Positions 1 to 6,837 of a DNA stretch of 9,375 nucleotides are shown one piece after another. Position 1 is the first letter of the stretch; every line of letters begins with the position of its first letter. A program made the translations under genes and the position numbers. The notes beneath the pieces were generated by a model. The model was not told the DNA's origin and ran no database searches. It saw only the letters and a program-made list of their open reading frames with translations. This stretch comes from Spirochaetales bacterium (lineage in GTDB: Bacteria; Spirochaetota; Spirochaetia; DSM-16054; Sediminispirochaetaceae): positions 1 to 9,375 of the forward strand of contig JAASTM010000050.1 in assembly GCA_021767325.1 (NCBI GenBank), read 5' to 3'.

Positions 1-11
1 AGGGCCCCTAA

Positions 12-116
12 ATACAAATTAAAGAGGAGCATCATCAGATTGAAAGACATACTCATGAGAAACACGCCCAGAAGAAACAGGCGGATGTTACGATTGAACA
101 GGCGAAAGTGGTGTAA
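12..116 (+). other. possible 3' remnant of an unidentified coding region
   Basis: After a TAA at 9-11 this frame stays open for 34 codons to a TAA at 114-116. The conceptual peptide is rich in Glu, Lys, His and Gln, and its last residues are TIEQAKVV. The composition looks protein-like and hydrophilic. There is no ATG, GTG or TTG start in the frame, and the upstream stop lies only a few codons into the window. It may be the frameshifted or degraded tail of a gene lying to the left, or it may be chance. I recognise no family. The same DNA in frame 1 gives an Arg/Lys-rich peptide, which looks like a shadow. Confidence 0.15.
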
Positions 117-123
117 ATATAGC

Positions 124-151
124 TTGAAGATAGTCTGCTCCCGATTTTAAT
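124..151 (+). promoter_or_regulatory. candidate sigma70-type promoter for the FecR-domain gene
   Basis: TTGAAG (124-129, four of six to TTGACA) is followed after 16 bp by TTTAAT (146-151, five of six to TATAAT) in an AT-rich stretch. Transcription would start near 158, giving a leader of about 100 nt before the ATG at 260. The match is ordinary and no operator is visible. Confidence 0.3.
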
Positions 152-242
152 AATACAGGCTTTTAGATTGTATATGGATAGACGGTGGAGTGGCTACCCG
201 TAAATTTGACAACCACAATCAGCTCGCCTACTATCAAAGAAA

Positions 243-249
243 AGGAGAT
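243..249 (+). promoter_or_regulatory. ribosome binding site that decides the FecR-domain gene start
   Basis: AGGAGAT at 243-249 lies 10 nt before the ATG at 260. The earlier in-frame ATG at 185 has no comparable purine tract and would place about 25 hydrophilic residues ahead of a good signal peptide. The start at 260 is therefore preferred. Confidence 0.6.
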
Positions 250-259
250 TACAGTAACT

Positions 260-931
260 ATGCGAAAAAGCGGTCTTGTGTTGTTAGTTGTGTGTATGGT
301 GGTGAGTTCGATAGGAGCTTCCGGTACCCGTGAAAAGGAAACAGAAACATCAGGTGCCGAAAAAATCGAGGCTATAGTGACCTACATTCAGGGTGAGGTC
401 ACTATTAATAATGAATCCGTCGAAGAAGGGGCTGTGGTTCCTTTTGGTTCAACTGTACAAACCGGGCCGAATTCTGCAGCTGAAATTACCTTCGGCCGTC
501 AGAATATTTTCCGGGTTGAGGCCGAGACAATCACGACTGTTTCGATTGGACAGACGGAACGCAGAATACAAATTGAAAAGGGCTCCATCGATGCGGTTTT
601 TGACCGGCTCGGCATGATTGCCAATAATGACCAGTTCAGAGTAGAAACCCCTTCGGTGGTTGCCGGGATCCGCGGTACTGTATTTTATATCAAAGTGGAA
701 CAACCCGACACCACTTACCTATGCACCTGTCACGGGACAGTTCACCAGGAAACGGTAGATGATGCTGTGGAAAAGGATGTGACAGCGTATCATCACAAGG
801 CGTATCGCTACATCAAGACCAGTTCAGGGGTGAAGATAGAAACTACGGGCCTCGACTATCACGACGATGCGGCGATGGACGGGCTCGGTGAAAAAATCGG
901 GGTAAAGATTCCCTGGGGACAGGCGGAGTAG
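260..931 (+). CDS. exported FecR-domain protein
   Basis: The product has 223 residues from the ATG at 260. Residues 1-22 form a signal peptide: MRK, then a hydrophobic run, then a small-residue end (IGASG). I would expect signal peptidase I cleavage near residue 20-22, followed by a short Glu/Thr-rich linker. Residues 38-145 have the FecR beta-sandwich pattern: an opening 'QGEV' strand, a 'FGSTVQTG' turn, a 'GSIDAVF' strand, and the hallmark ETPSVVAGIRGT segment at 129-140. Classical FecR proteins are inner-membrane anti-sigma factors, but this one has no anti-sigma N-terminus, and no sigma-factor or TonB gene lies nearby. It is better read as a periplasmic or surface protein using the fold structurally. 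The C-terminal part is unusual, with CTCH at 155-158, His162, His178-179 and His201, a possible metal site. The gene stands alone and converges on the chemoreceptor gene. The fold assignment is firm; the function is unknown. Confidence 0.85.
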   Translation: MRKSGLVLLVVCMVVSSIGASGTREKETETSGAEKIEAIVTYIQGEVTINNESVEEGAVVPFGSTVQTGPNSAAEITFGRQNIFRVEAETITTVSIGQTERRIQIEKGSIDAVFDRLGMIANNDQFRVETPSVVAGIRGTVFYIKVEQPDTTYLCTCHGTVHQETVDDAVEKDVTAYHHKAYRYIKTSSGVKIETTGLDYHDDAAMDGLGEKIGVKIPWGQAE

Positions 932-945
932 CGAACTGCTACTCC
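925..945. terminator. hairpin shared by two convergent genes, candidate bidirectional terminator
   Basis: GGAGTAGC (925-932) and GCTACTCC (938-945) form a perfect 8-bp stem around a 5-nt loop, GAACT. The left arm carries the TAG stop of the FecR-domain gene (929-931). The right arm carries, on the minus strand, the TAG stop of the chemoreceptor gene (939-941). No T-run follows on either strand, so a strong intrinsic terminator is not supported. It may act with Rho or protect RNA 3' ends. Confidence 0.5.
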
Positions 946-3101
946 CCGTTCTCCGCTTCCTCTTCATCTTCCGGCCCGGTATCGCCGGATTCTTCAACTA
1001 CAAACCCGCCTACCTGCTGCTCGACTGTTTTCATTTTGTCCGAGATAGTGCGTATTGTTTCGTCGAGGGTCAGTGCCGACTTGCTCACCTCGTCCACGCC
1101 GACGGAAATCTCCGAGAGAGCGCCGCTGAGGTTTTCTACTAAGGCTTTGTTGCTGCGGTTGTGTTCGGTCAGCTCTTCGGATGAGTCATTTATATTACCC
1201 GATTTTTCATCAATCTGAGTTACAGCTTCGCGTATGTCCACTATCGACCTGGTTATCTCCTGGATGCCCTGCGAAAGTTCGGTAACCGTCTGTTCGATTT
1301 CCCCGAAAGAGGTTTGTACAGAGCTGCTCAACTCCTCGACTTGTGAAAAGACTTTCTGGGTATTTTCAAATGTGCTGGACAGGGCATGTACCTCTTCCAC
1401 ACTCTGTTTGAGGGCCTCCCGGATGCTCTTGGAGTTATTGGCCGAGGTTTCGGCCAGCTTGCGGATCTCCTCCGCGACCACCGCAAAACCGCGTCCGTGA
1501 TCTCCGGCGTGAGCGGCTTCGATGGCCGCATTCATGCTCAGGAGGCTGGTTTGGGCGGCAATTCCGCTGATGACTGAAACAGCATTCTCCATATCTCCGG
1601 TTTTTTGGGTGAGACTGTCGACCCGTGCCTGCACCTTCTGCAGATCGTTGCGGCTGTCGGTGACTACCTGTGACAGTTTTTCCGTCTCTTCTTTTCTCTT
1701 TTTGGAGGTGTTACTGATACTCTGGGCCTGGGCGTCGATCTCTTCGGCCGATGAGCCGGTCTGCTCGACCGCCGAAACCTGGCTCGATATCTGGTTTTTC
1801 AGATCCTGCACATCCGACTGAACCGAGGTGAGACGGGTGTCGCTCTTATTCATGTTCTCAAGCAGATTCTCAACCGAAGTCGAAACAGATTTGATATTGG
1901 CTTTCATCTCCTGCACTGCCGAGGATGTTTCGGTGGCGCTGGTCACGACGGTATCCATCTCGTTCATAGTGCTGGCGACCGAATTCTTGATATGTTGAAT
2001 CATTGACCGCAGAGTCGCGTTGAAACGGTTGAACCCTTCCGAGAGAATACCGATTTCATCCCGTGAGTGGATATCGATTGTGCCGGTGAGGTCGCCTTCG
2101 CCGGATGCGATATCATCCATCCTCCGGGAGAATAGTTTAACCGGCGATACTACTATTCTCTCCAGAGCAAACAGGATAGCCGGAATCATGATAATAAATG
2201 CAGCTAGTACGAACAGCCCCAGGGTGAGAATCAGGCTGCGGTTCTGCGCCAGAGTGGCGGTGACTATATCGCTGCGCATCCCGAGAATATAGATGCCCAC
2301 CTCCTTCCCGTTAAAGCTCTCCGCCGGCCTGGCGCTCACCAGATACTGAGAGTCGAAGACATAGCCCTCGACTGCCTTCTCCAGGCTAAACTCTTCGGTA
2401 ACATATGCGAGAAATTCCTCATTTACATCCTTCTGGCTCAGAGTATATGCGCCGACAGACGGCTGGCCGGAAAGGGACTCTGCAATACTGAGTTGAGAAT
2501 TGTTCAACAGATACAAAAACTCGATATCCTTCTTTGCGAGAGTACGCTTTACAGAATTGAGACCGCCCTCGAAATTCGCTACCCCGACAATCCGGCCCTC
2601 ATAGCGAACTGGAAACAGCCCTTTCAGCCGCATACCCTTGGGAGAGGCTTCTACCGTGACCAAGGGTTTTCCGCTGCGCTGCAGCACATCGGTGTACGCT
2701 GCCGAATAATCGAGAGACTCGCCGTAGTCGTCCGGGGCCCAGGATTTTACAAAGGATTGCAGATTCTTGTCGATCAAGTGTATCTGCACATTGTTGAACC
2801 CGGTGTATTCGCTGTAGGCATTCCCGTACCGCTCGAATAGTGCTATACAGCTCTCACGATCTCCCTGGGCCATGCCCCGCTCGATAATAGGATTGTGAGC
2901 AATTTGGAGTGCATTAGTTATCCATGTGTCCTCTTTTGCCTCCAGGGCCTCCGAGAGATCGGCATTCATACTTGTAACTGTTTCTTTGAGGGTGTCAGTG
3001 CGGATGCCGGCATAGTGGATATACCCGTATATGATGGCGCTGACAATAAAGGCGGCAAACACTGCCACCACGATGGTGAGGAGCTTTGATCTGAGCTTCA
3101 T
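939..3101 (-). CDS. methyl-accepting chemotaxis protein with dCache-type periplasmic sensor
   Basis: This 720-residue inner-membrane chemoreceptor should relay ligand binding to CheW/CheA. Transmembrane segment 1 spans about residues 7-30, the periplasmic sensor 31-287 and transmembrane segment 2 about 288-312. A HAMP domain follows (about 312-366, with the DEIG motif at 348-351), then a long helical signalling domain to about 700. The hairpin tip at about 511-550 has the canonical core, including AAIEAAHAG and EIRKLAE. The sensor, with '[12 protein letters not shown]' at 119-130 and 'LKGLFPV...GRIVGV' at about 159-173, resembles the dCache_3 class; the ligand cannot be read from sequence. 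The C-terminus is an acidic tail, [10 protein letters not shown], and lacks the NWETF-type CheR/CheB tether. The start codon abuts the MIF stop codon, and the nearest purine tract (GGAAGGG) lies 13 nt upstream, so translation probably depends on coupling to the MIF gene. No other chemotaxis gene is in the window. Confidence 0.93.
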   Translation of the reverse strand: MKLRSKLLTIVVAVFAAFIVSAIIYGYIHYAGIRTDTLKETVTSMNADLSEALEAKEDTWITNALQIAHNPIIERGMAQGDRESCIALFERYGNAYSEYTGFNNVQIHLIDKNLQSFVKSWAPDDYGESLDYSAAYTDVLQRSGKPLVTVEASPKGMRLKGLFPVRYEGRIVGVANFEGGLNSVKRTLAKKDIEFLYLLNNSQLSIAESLSGQPSVGAYTLSQKDVNEEFLAYVTEEFSLEKAVEGYVFDSQYLVSARPAESFNGKEVGIYILGMRSDIVTATLAQNRSLILTLGLFVLAAFIIMIPAILFALERIVVSPVKLFSRRMDDIASGEGDLTGTIDIHSRDEIGILSEGFNRFNATLRSMIQHIKNSVASTMNEMDTVVTSATETSSAVQEMKANIKSVSTSVENLLENMNKSDTRLTSVQSDVQDLKNQISSQVSAVEQTGSSAEEIDAQAQSISNTSKKRKEETEKLSQVVTDSRNDLQKVQARVDSLTQKTGDMENAVSVISGIAAQTSLLSMNAAIEAAHAGDHGRGFAVVAEEIRKLAETSANNSKSIREALKQSVEEVHALSSTFENTQKVFSQVEELSSSVQTSFGEIEQTVTELSQGIQEITRSIVDIREAVTQIDEKSGNINDSSEELTEHNRSNKALVENLSGALSEISVGVDEVSKSALTLDETIRTISDKMKTVEQQVGGFVVEESGDTGPEDEEEAENGE

Positions 3102-3440
3102 CTAGAATGTACCGCCCTTCCAGCCCCACATGCTGCCCCTGGCGCCGGCGAACTCAATATACACTCTACTTTGTGGTATTCCCAGTTCCTTCTCACAGAA
3201 ACTACACAGCGAGGAACTGAGGCTCTTGGTCTGGGTTTCACCCAGGCCGATGCTTTTGCACTCGATAAATGCCAACGGTTCCTCGGAACCGCCGAAGGTC
3301 ATCGGTGCCCTGTCTTCGAGGGCGGTCATCACATAGGCTTCGGGCTTGCCGATTTTTTCGGCGGAGAGTGATGAGAGTTTTTTCAGGACTTCAGAGCTCT
3401 CGGATACTTCGATATTGGTATGTATGCGGATAAAGGGCAT
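3102..3440 (-). CDS. MIF-family (macrophage migration inhibitory factor-like) tautomerase
   Basis: The product has 112 residues, close to the usual 115 of MIF. The sequence opens MPFI, so removal of Met would expose the N-terminal proline that is the catalytic base of the tautomerase superfamily. Family marks follow in order: GKPEAYVM at 31-38, with Lys32 corresponding to the substrate-site Lys32 of human MIF after Met removal; MTFGGSEEPLAF at 47-58; KSIG at 62-65; a 'RVYIEF' strand at 92-97; and a WGWKGGTF end. The CxxC motif of mammalian MIF (CALC) is absent; Cys61 does not form one. MIF proteins are soluble trimers with keto-enol tautomerase activity on model substrates; the physiological substrate in bacteria is unknown. 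The gene has the best ribosome binding site in the window and runs stop-to-start into the chemoreceptor gene, suggesting co-expression. There is no signal peptide. Confidence 0.88.
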   Translation of the reverse strand: MPFIRIHTNIEVSESSEVLKKLSSLSAEKIGKPEAYVMTALEDRAPMTFGGSEEPLAFIECKSIGLGETQTKSLSSSLCSFCEKELGIPQSRVYIEFAGARGSMWGWKGGTF

Positions 3441-3445
3441 ATGCT

Positions 3446-3452
3446 ACCTCCT
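3446..3452 (-). promoter_or_regulatory. strong Shine-Dalgarno sequence of the MIF gene
   Basis: On the minus strand this reads AGGAGGT, the consensus Shine-Dalgarno core, 5 nt before the ATG at 3440. It fixes the start and predicts strong translation relative to its neighbours, including the coupled chemoreceptor downstream. Confidence 0.75.
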
Positions 3453-3473
3453 GTTGGGCTGCTTATTAATTAA

Positions 3474-3502
3474 AGCATAATTTCGGTGAACTATTTCTGC
3501 AA
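3474..3502 (-). promoter_or_regulatory. weak candidate promoter in the nfo-MIF gap
   Basis: On the minus strand TTGCAG (3502-3497) and TATGCT (3479-3474) are separated by 17 bp, next to an AT-rich stretch containing TTAATTAA. Both boxes are poor matches. It would give the MIF-chemoreceptor pair its own transcript. This 50-bp gap is the only real break in the operon, which is the main reason to record it. Confidence 0.2.
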
Positions 3503-4333
3503 ACTATAGAGCCACTGGATCTCTTCGGGCCATTTCTCCGGATCGATCGTCTCGAGGACGATGGGTATATCATCCAGGTGAGGATCATTCATCAGGAACT
3601 TGAAGGCGTCGGTTCCGAGATTACCCTCACCCAGGCTGTTATGGCGGTCGACTTTGCTGCCGTACTCCGATTTTGCGTCGTTGATGTGCACACCCATCAG
3701 CTTTTCAAAGCCTATTATACGGCCGAAGGCTTCCATGGTCTGCTGGTAGGCCTCTTCGGTCCGCAGATCGTAACCGGCGGCGAAGATGTGACAGGTGTCG
3801 ATGCACACTCCGACCCGATCGGGATCGGCCGACTGATCGATGAGGGCTGCCAGGTGTTCGAAGCTGTAACCGATGTTCGATCCCTGTCCGGCAGTAGTTT
3901 CTACAACCAGCCTTACCACCCCTGTATTTCGAAGAGTGGTGTTCATGGCCTCGGAATTCAGGGCAATACACTCCTCCTCGCTGATTTGGCGAAGGTGGCT
4001 GCCGGGATGGAAATTGAGGAGGGGAATGCCCAGTTGCTCGGCCCGCTGGGCTTCGTCAATGAATGCATTCAGAGATTTTTGCCATTTTTCCTTATCCGGA
4101 TTGCCCAAATTGATGAGATAACTGTCGTGGGGCAGCACGTGTTCGGGCTGAATATCGACCTCTTCGAGGTTCCTTTTGAATGCTCTAATTGATTCCTCGG
4201 TAAGGGGTTTTGCGTTCCACTGCCGCTGATTTTTCGTGAAAAGGGCAAAAGCGCTGGCTCCGATTTTTTGTGCGTTCAAGGGAGCATTTTCGACTCCACC
4301 GGATGCGCTTACATGTGCGCCGATATATTTCAC
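3491..4333 (-). CDS. nfo: endonuclease IV (AP endonuclease)
   Basis: This 280-residue TIM-barrel enzyme should cleave DNA 5' to abasic sites and remove 3'-blocking groups in base excision repair. It aligns with E. coli Nfo, as I recall that sequence, almost without gaps. It opens [12 protein letters not shown], and all nine metal ligands keep the E. coli numbering: His69, His109, Glu145, Asp179, His182, His216, Asp229, His231 and Glu261. Signatures include [30 protein letters not shown] and [10 protein letters not shown]. One visible change is Thr146 where E. coli has Asn beside Glu145. The start codon is GTG at 4333, overlapping the transporter stop as GTGA, with AAGGAG 7 nt upstream. The N-terminus matches the family exactly, so this start is secure. 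The same locus encodes a predicted oxidised-nucleotide hydrolase, which fits a role in oxidative DNA damage. Confidence 0.97.
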   Translation of the reverse strand: MKYIGAHVSASGGVENAPLNAQKIGASAFALFTKNQRQWNAKPLTEESIRAFKRNLEEVDIQPEHVLPHDSYLINLGNPDKEKWQKSLNAFIDEAQRAEQLGIPLLNFHPGSHLRQISEEECIALNSEAMNTTLRNTGVVRLVVETTAGQGSNIGYSFEHLAALIDQSADPDRVGVCIDTCHIFAAGYDLRTEEAYQQTMEAFGRIIGFEKLMGVHINDAKSEYGSKVDRHNSLGEGNLGTDAFKFLMNDPHLDDIPIVLETIDPEKWPEEIQWLYSLQK

Positions 4334-5298
4334 TCCGATACTCCTTCGGTTCCGGCCTGGTTGGCAGCCTGTGGATCGGCCGGGGCTCCGGCTTCTGCGG
4401 CCGTTTTTTTATTTACCAGTGCTACCCCTCCTAATATAATCAATGCGCCTAATAGCTGCATAGGGCTGAGGGTTTCATTCAGTACAAGTATGCCGGCGAG
4501 TATTCCGAAGACTGGTGGTAAATTCCCGTATACCGAGGCGTTGGTGCTGCCGATGCGTTTTATACCGAAGCTCCAGAGGGTATTCCCCAGTGCCAGGGCG
4601 AAAATGCCGGAAAACGCCGCGCTGAACCAGGTGACCGGCTGCAGATCGATAAACACGCGCAGCCCGAAGGCCGGAAGCGACATTAGAATGAAGGGGGTGA
4701 GGGCTACACTCATCACGATGAAGATAATCTGATAAATCGAATAACGGTGGGTGAGTGGCCGCAGGAAAACCGTGTAAATTCCATACCCGAACTCGGCCAC
4801 TGCCAGCAGTACGACCCCGAAAACGTAGGTGCCGGCCAGACCCAGACCGCCGTGTTTCCCAAGGGCGATGAACACTACCCCGGCGAAGGTTGCCAGGATT
4901 CCGAGAGTTTTATTCAAAGAAAGCGTTTCAATTCTAAACAGCTTGGTTATGATCGCAACCTGGATCGGCAGGGTTCCCAGGATGATTGAGCCCACGCTGG
5001 CCGAAGTGTAGTCTACACCGAAGGAGTAGCAGAACTGAAAGAGGAAAAACCCTGCTACCGCTACTACTAAGAAGCGGGGAAGGTCCTGGCGCCGGACCGG
5101 CTGCCACGATCTAGAAACGAGCAGTTGGATAAGAGCGGCAATCAGCCCAACGGAAAGCCGCAGTGCATTGAAGGGAACCGGATGGAGTTCCTGCATCCCG
5201 ACCTTCATTACCATTGGATTGATACCCCAAAAAAATGCGGTCCCGATCAAGATCAGATGGGTGACCGCTCTATACCATACAGAATGTGATGTACTCAT
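4330..5298 (-). CDS. EamA/DMT-family permease
   Basis: The product is a 322-residue inner-membrane protein with about ten hydrophobic helices in two homologous EamA repeats, roughly residues 18-146 and 157-296. Typical features are '[14 protein letters not shown]' at 21-34, the helix-4 region with '[16 protein letters not shown]' (97-112), and in the second repeat '[16 protein letters not shown]' (254-269) followed by LNETLS (273-278). The length is normal, with an added Ala/Pro-rich cytoplasmic tail of about 25 residues. EamA proteins export or import small metabolites such as amino acids; the substrate cannot be deduced here. The ATG overlaps the kinase stop codon (ATGA), preceded by a modest AGGTGA. 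Its stop overlaps nfo in the same way, so it is translationally coupled on both sides. Confidence 0.9.
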   Translation of the reverse strand: MSTSHSVWYRAVTHLILIGTAFFWGINPMVMKVGMQELHPVPFNALRLSVGLIAALIQLLVSRSWQPVRRQDLPRFLVVAVAGFFLFQFCYSFGVDYTSASVGSIILGTLPIQVAIITKLFRIETLSLNKTLGILATFAGVVFIALGKHGGLGLAGTYVFGVVLLAVAEFGYGIYTVFLRPLTHRYSIYQIIFIVMSVALTPFILMSLPAFGLRVFIDLQPVTWFSAAFSGIFALALGNTLWSFGIKRIGSTNASVYGNLPPVFGILAGILVLNETLSPMQLLGALIILGGVALVNKKTAAEAGAPADPQAANQAGTEGVSE

Positions 5299-6761
5299 TT
5301 GTCACCTATTGGAATTTGTATTACAGAAGAAAAACCGTTTTGACCATTGTCTTTGTCCCGGGTTTCGAATGATACCGTGCCGCCGATTTGAATTGCAAGC
5401 TGCTCCACCAGAGTAATTCCCAGCCCTGAACCGGCCCTGAACTCTGATGCCTCACAGCCGCTGCCGTTATCCTTGACCCGTAAGATATATTGGTACTCTT
5501 CCGGATCATGGGACAGAAGCACTCTGATCTCACCATGGTCGATATCACTGAAAGCGTGCTTGATGCTGTTGCTGATGAGCTCATTCACGATGATGCCGAG
5601 CGGCAGAGCTGTGTCGATCGGCAAATCGATGTTGATGACACTTACATCGATTGAAATTGTCCGCTGTACAAGGTCGAAGGACTCGCAAATGGTGTTGGCC
5701 AGCTGTTCGAAGTAGTCCGGTATATTGATGCGGCTCAGTGAATAGGAATCATAGAGCTGGTCGTGGATCAGTGCCATCGAATTGATGCGGTTTTCGATGT
5801 TCGTTACCACATCGAGCTTCTCTGTATCAATACTGGGTTTCTGCAGGTTGAGCAGACTTATAATGAGTTGGAGGTTGTTTTTTACGCGGTGATGAATCTC
5901 CCGGAGCAAAGTTTCCCGCTCTTCGAGGGCAGTAGAGAGTTGTTTCTGTGTAGTCTTGTAATCCGTGATGTCGATGTTGAGACCCAGAATACCGATTACT
6001 TGTTTCTCTTCCCAGACCGGTGCGACGAGATTCCGGTAGATGCGCCTCTGCCCCTCGACTATATATTCCTGTTCTCGCTCGACGACCTCGCCGCTGAGGG
6101 CCCGCCGGTTGCTCTCGCGCCATTTTTCCTTGATGGATTCGAGGTCGGTAACCTCCTCCATGTGCCGGCCGAGCTGGTTGCCCCATAATGTTCTGCTGTT
6201 TGGATTCTGCATAATCGTGCGGTTTTGGGTGTCGTTTATCCAGAAATCGAAGGGGAAGCTGTTGATGGTGGCCTGCAGCTGGGCTGATTTAACCCGTAAA
6301 TTCTGTTCGGTCTCCTTGCGGTCGGTAATATCGCGGATATTGACCATAAAGAACTGGCGGCGATACAGCGTGAGCGCAGCTGCACTCACCTCGCACTCGA
6401 GTTGGCGTTGATCACTGCAGATAAACTGAGTTTCGAAAAATTGCGGCTCGATCTCTACCGCCGCATCGAGCCGGGTTTCGAATGATTCATACCGCTCGGC
6501 TTTTACCAGGCTGCTGATTTTAGTGTGCAGCAGGTCATCCCGGGCGGTCTGAAACAGCTCTTCGGCAGTACCGTTGCAGTCAAACACCCGGCGGCCGTCG
6601 AGCAGCAAAATAGCATCATGAGAAAGCTCGAAGAGGGAGTGAAACATCCGCTCATGTACCGAAAGATTAGTGATGAGGTCCTGCAGCCGCAGATTCTCTT
6701 CCCGCAAGCGGCCAAGCTCATCGGAATCGGAAAAGTTTTCGACTTCCGCCCGTTTGTTCAT
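5295..6761 (-). CDS. soluble PAS-PAS sensor histidine kinase (HisKA_2 type)
   Basis: The product has 488 residues from the ATG at 6761. A short coiled segment (about 13-33, LGRLREENLRLQDL) precedes PAS 1 (about 38-150) and PAS 2 (about 158-269), each ending in a PAC-like 'DITD' strand. The dimerisation and phosphoacceptor region has LLREIHHRVKNN at 285-296, with His291 the probable phosphorylated residue, typical of the HisKA_2 family. The ATPase domain has an N box (Asn393 in NELISNSIKHAF), DNGSG at 431-435 and GSGLG at 444-448. There is no transmembrane segment, so the signal is cytoplasmic; no cofactor-binding PAS signature is obvious. No response regulator lies in the window, so it is an orphan kinase here. 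An in-frame TTG at 6821 would add 20 residues, but it lacks a ribosome binding site and the added residues look like translated promoter DNA. Confidence 0.9.
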   Translation of the reverse strand: MNKRAEVENFSDSDELGRLREENLRLQDLITNLSVHERMFHSLFELSHDAILLLDGRRVFDCNGTAEELFQTARDDLLHTKISSLVKAERYESFETRLDAAVEIEPQFFETQFICSDQRQLECEVSAAALTLYRRQFFMVNIRDITDRKETEQNLRVKSAQLQATINSFPFDFWINDTQNRTIMQNPNSRTLWGNQLGRHMEEVTDLESIKEKWRESNRRALSGEVVEREQEYIVEGQRRIYRNLVAPVWEEKQVIGILGLNIDITDYKTTQKQLSTALEERETLLREIHHRVKNNLQLIISLLNLQKPSIDTEKLDVVTNIENRINSMALIHDQLYDSYSLSRINIPDYFEQLANTICESFDLVQRTISIDVSVINIDLPIDTALPLGIIVNELISNSIKHAFSDIDHGEIRVLLSHDPEEYQYILRVKDNGSGCEASEFRAGSGLGITLVEQLAIQIGGTVSFETRDKDNGQNGFSSVIQIPIGDK

Positions 6762-6767
6762 AAACCC

Positions 6768-6796
6768 AGTGTACCGATAAATCGCTATAAGAACAA
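6768..6796 (-). promoter_or_regulatory. candidate promoter of the kinase operon, leaderless geometry
   Basis: On the minus strand TTGTTC (6796-6791) and TACACT (6773-6768) are 17 bp apart. The second box ends exactly 6 nt before the ATG at 6761, so transcription would be expected to begin at the start codon itself. The ATG has no real Shine-Dalgarno sequence. The -35 box is weak (three of six). The surrounding 76-bp gap is AT-rich and also holds a short AT-only inverted repeat (AATAA-GAG-TTATT, 6820-6832). Confidence 0.3.
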
Positions 6797-6837
6797 GACT
6801 GAAATAGTTATAGTAAACCAATAAGAGTTATTAGATA

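Larger units (their letters stand above)
939..6761 (-). other. predicted five-gene operon: histidine kinase, EamA transporter, nfo, MIF, chemoreceptor
   Basis: All five genes run on the minus strand with almost no spacing. The kinase stop and transporter start overlap as ATGA (5295-5298). The transporter stop and nfo start overlap as GTGA (4330-4333). nfo and the MIF gene are 50 bp apart. The MIF stop abuts the chemoreceptor start as TAG-ATG (3104-3099). Such overlaps usually mean one transcript and coupled translation. The Nudix gene upstream ends 76 bp before the kinase ATG and could join by read-through. A second promoter inside the 50-bp gap is possible. Confidence 0.65.

Noticed and set aside
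295..297. The cysteine at residue 12 of the FecR-domain protein as a lipoprotein attachment site.
   Set aside because: The preceding residues are LVV, with Val directly before the Cys, and it sits in the middle of the hydrophobic core, so it does not fit a lipobox; ordinary signal peptidase I cleavage near residue 20-22 fits better.
3578..4192. A 204-codon plus-strand frame opposite nfo.
   Set aside because: nfo is certain on the minus strand with all metal ligands in place; the opposing frame is a shadow.
6762..6821. TTG start giving the kinase 20 more N-terminal residues.
   Set aside because: There is no ribosome binding site before the TTG and the stretch is AT-rich with promoter-like boxes; the ATG at 6761 begins the normal soluble N-terminus.
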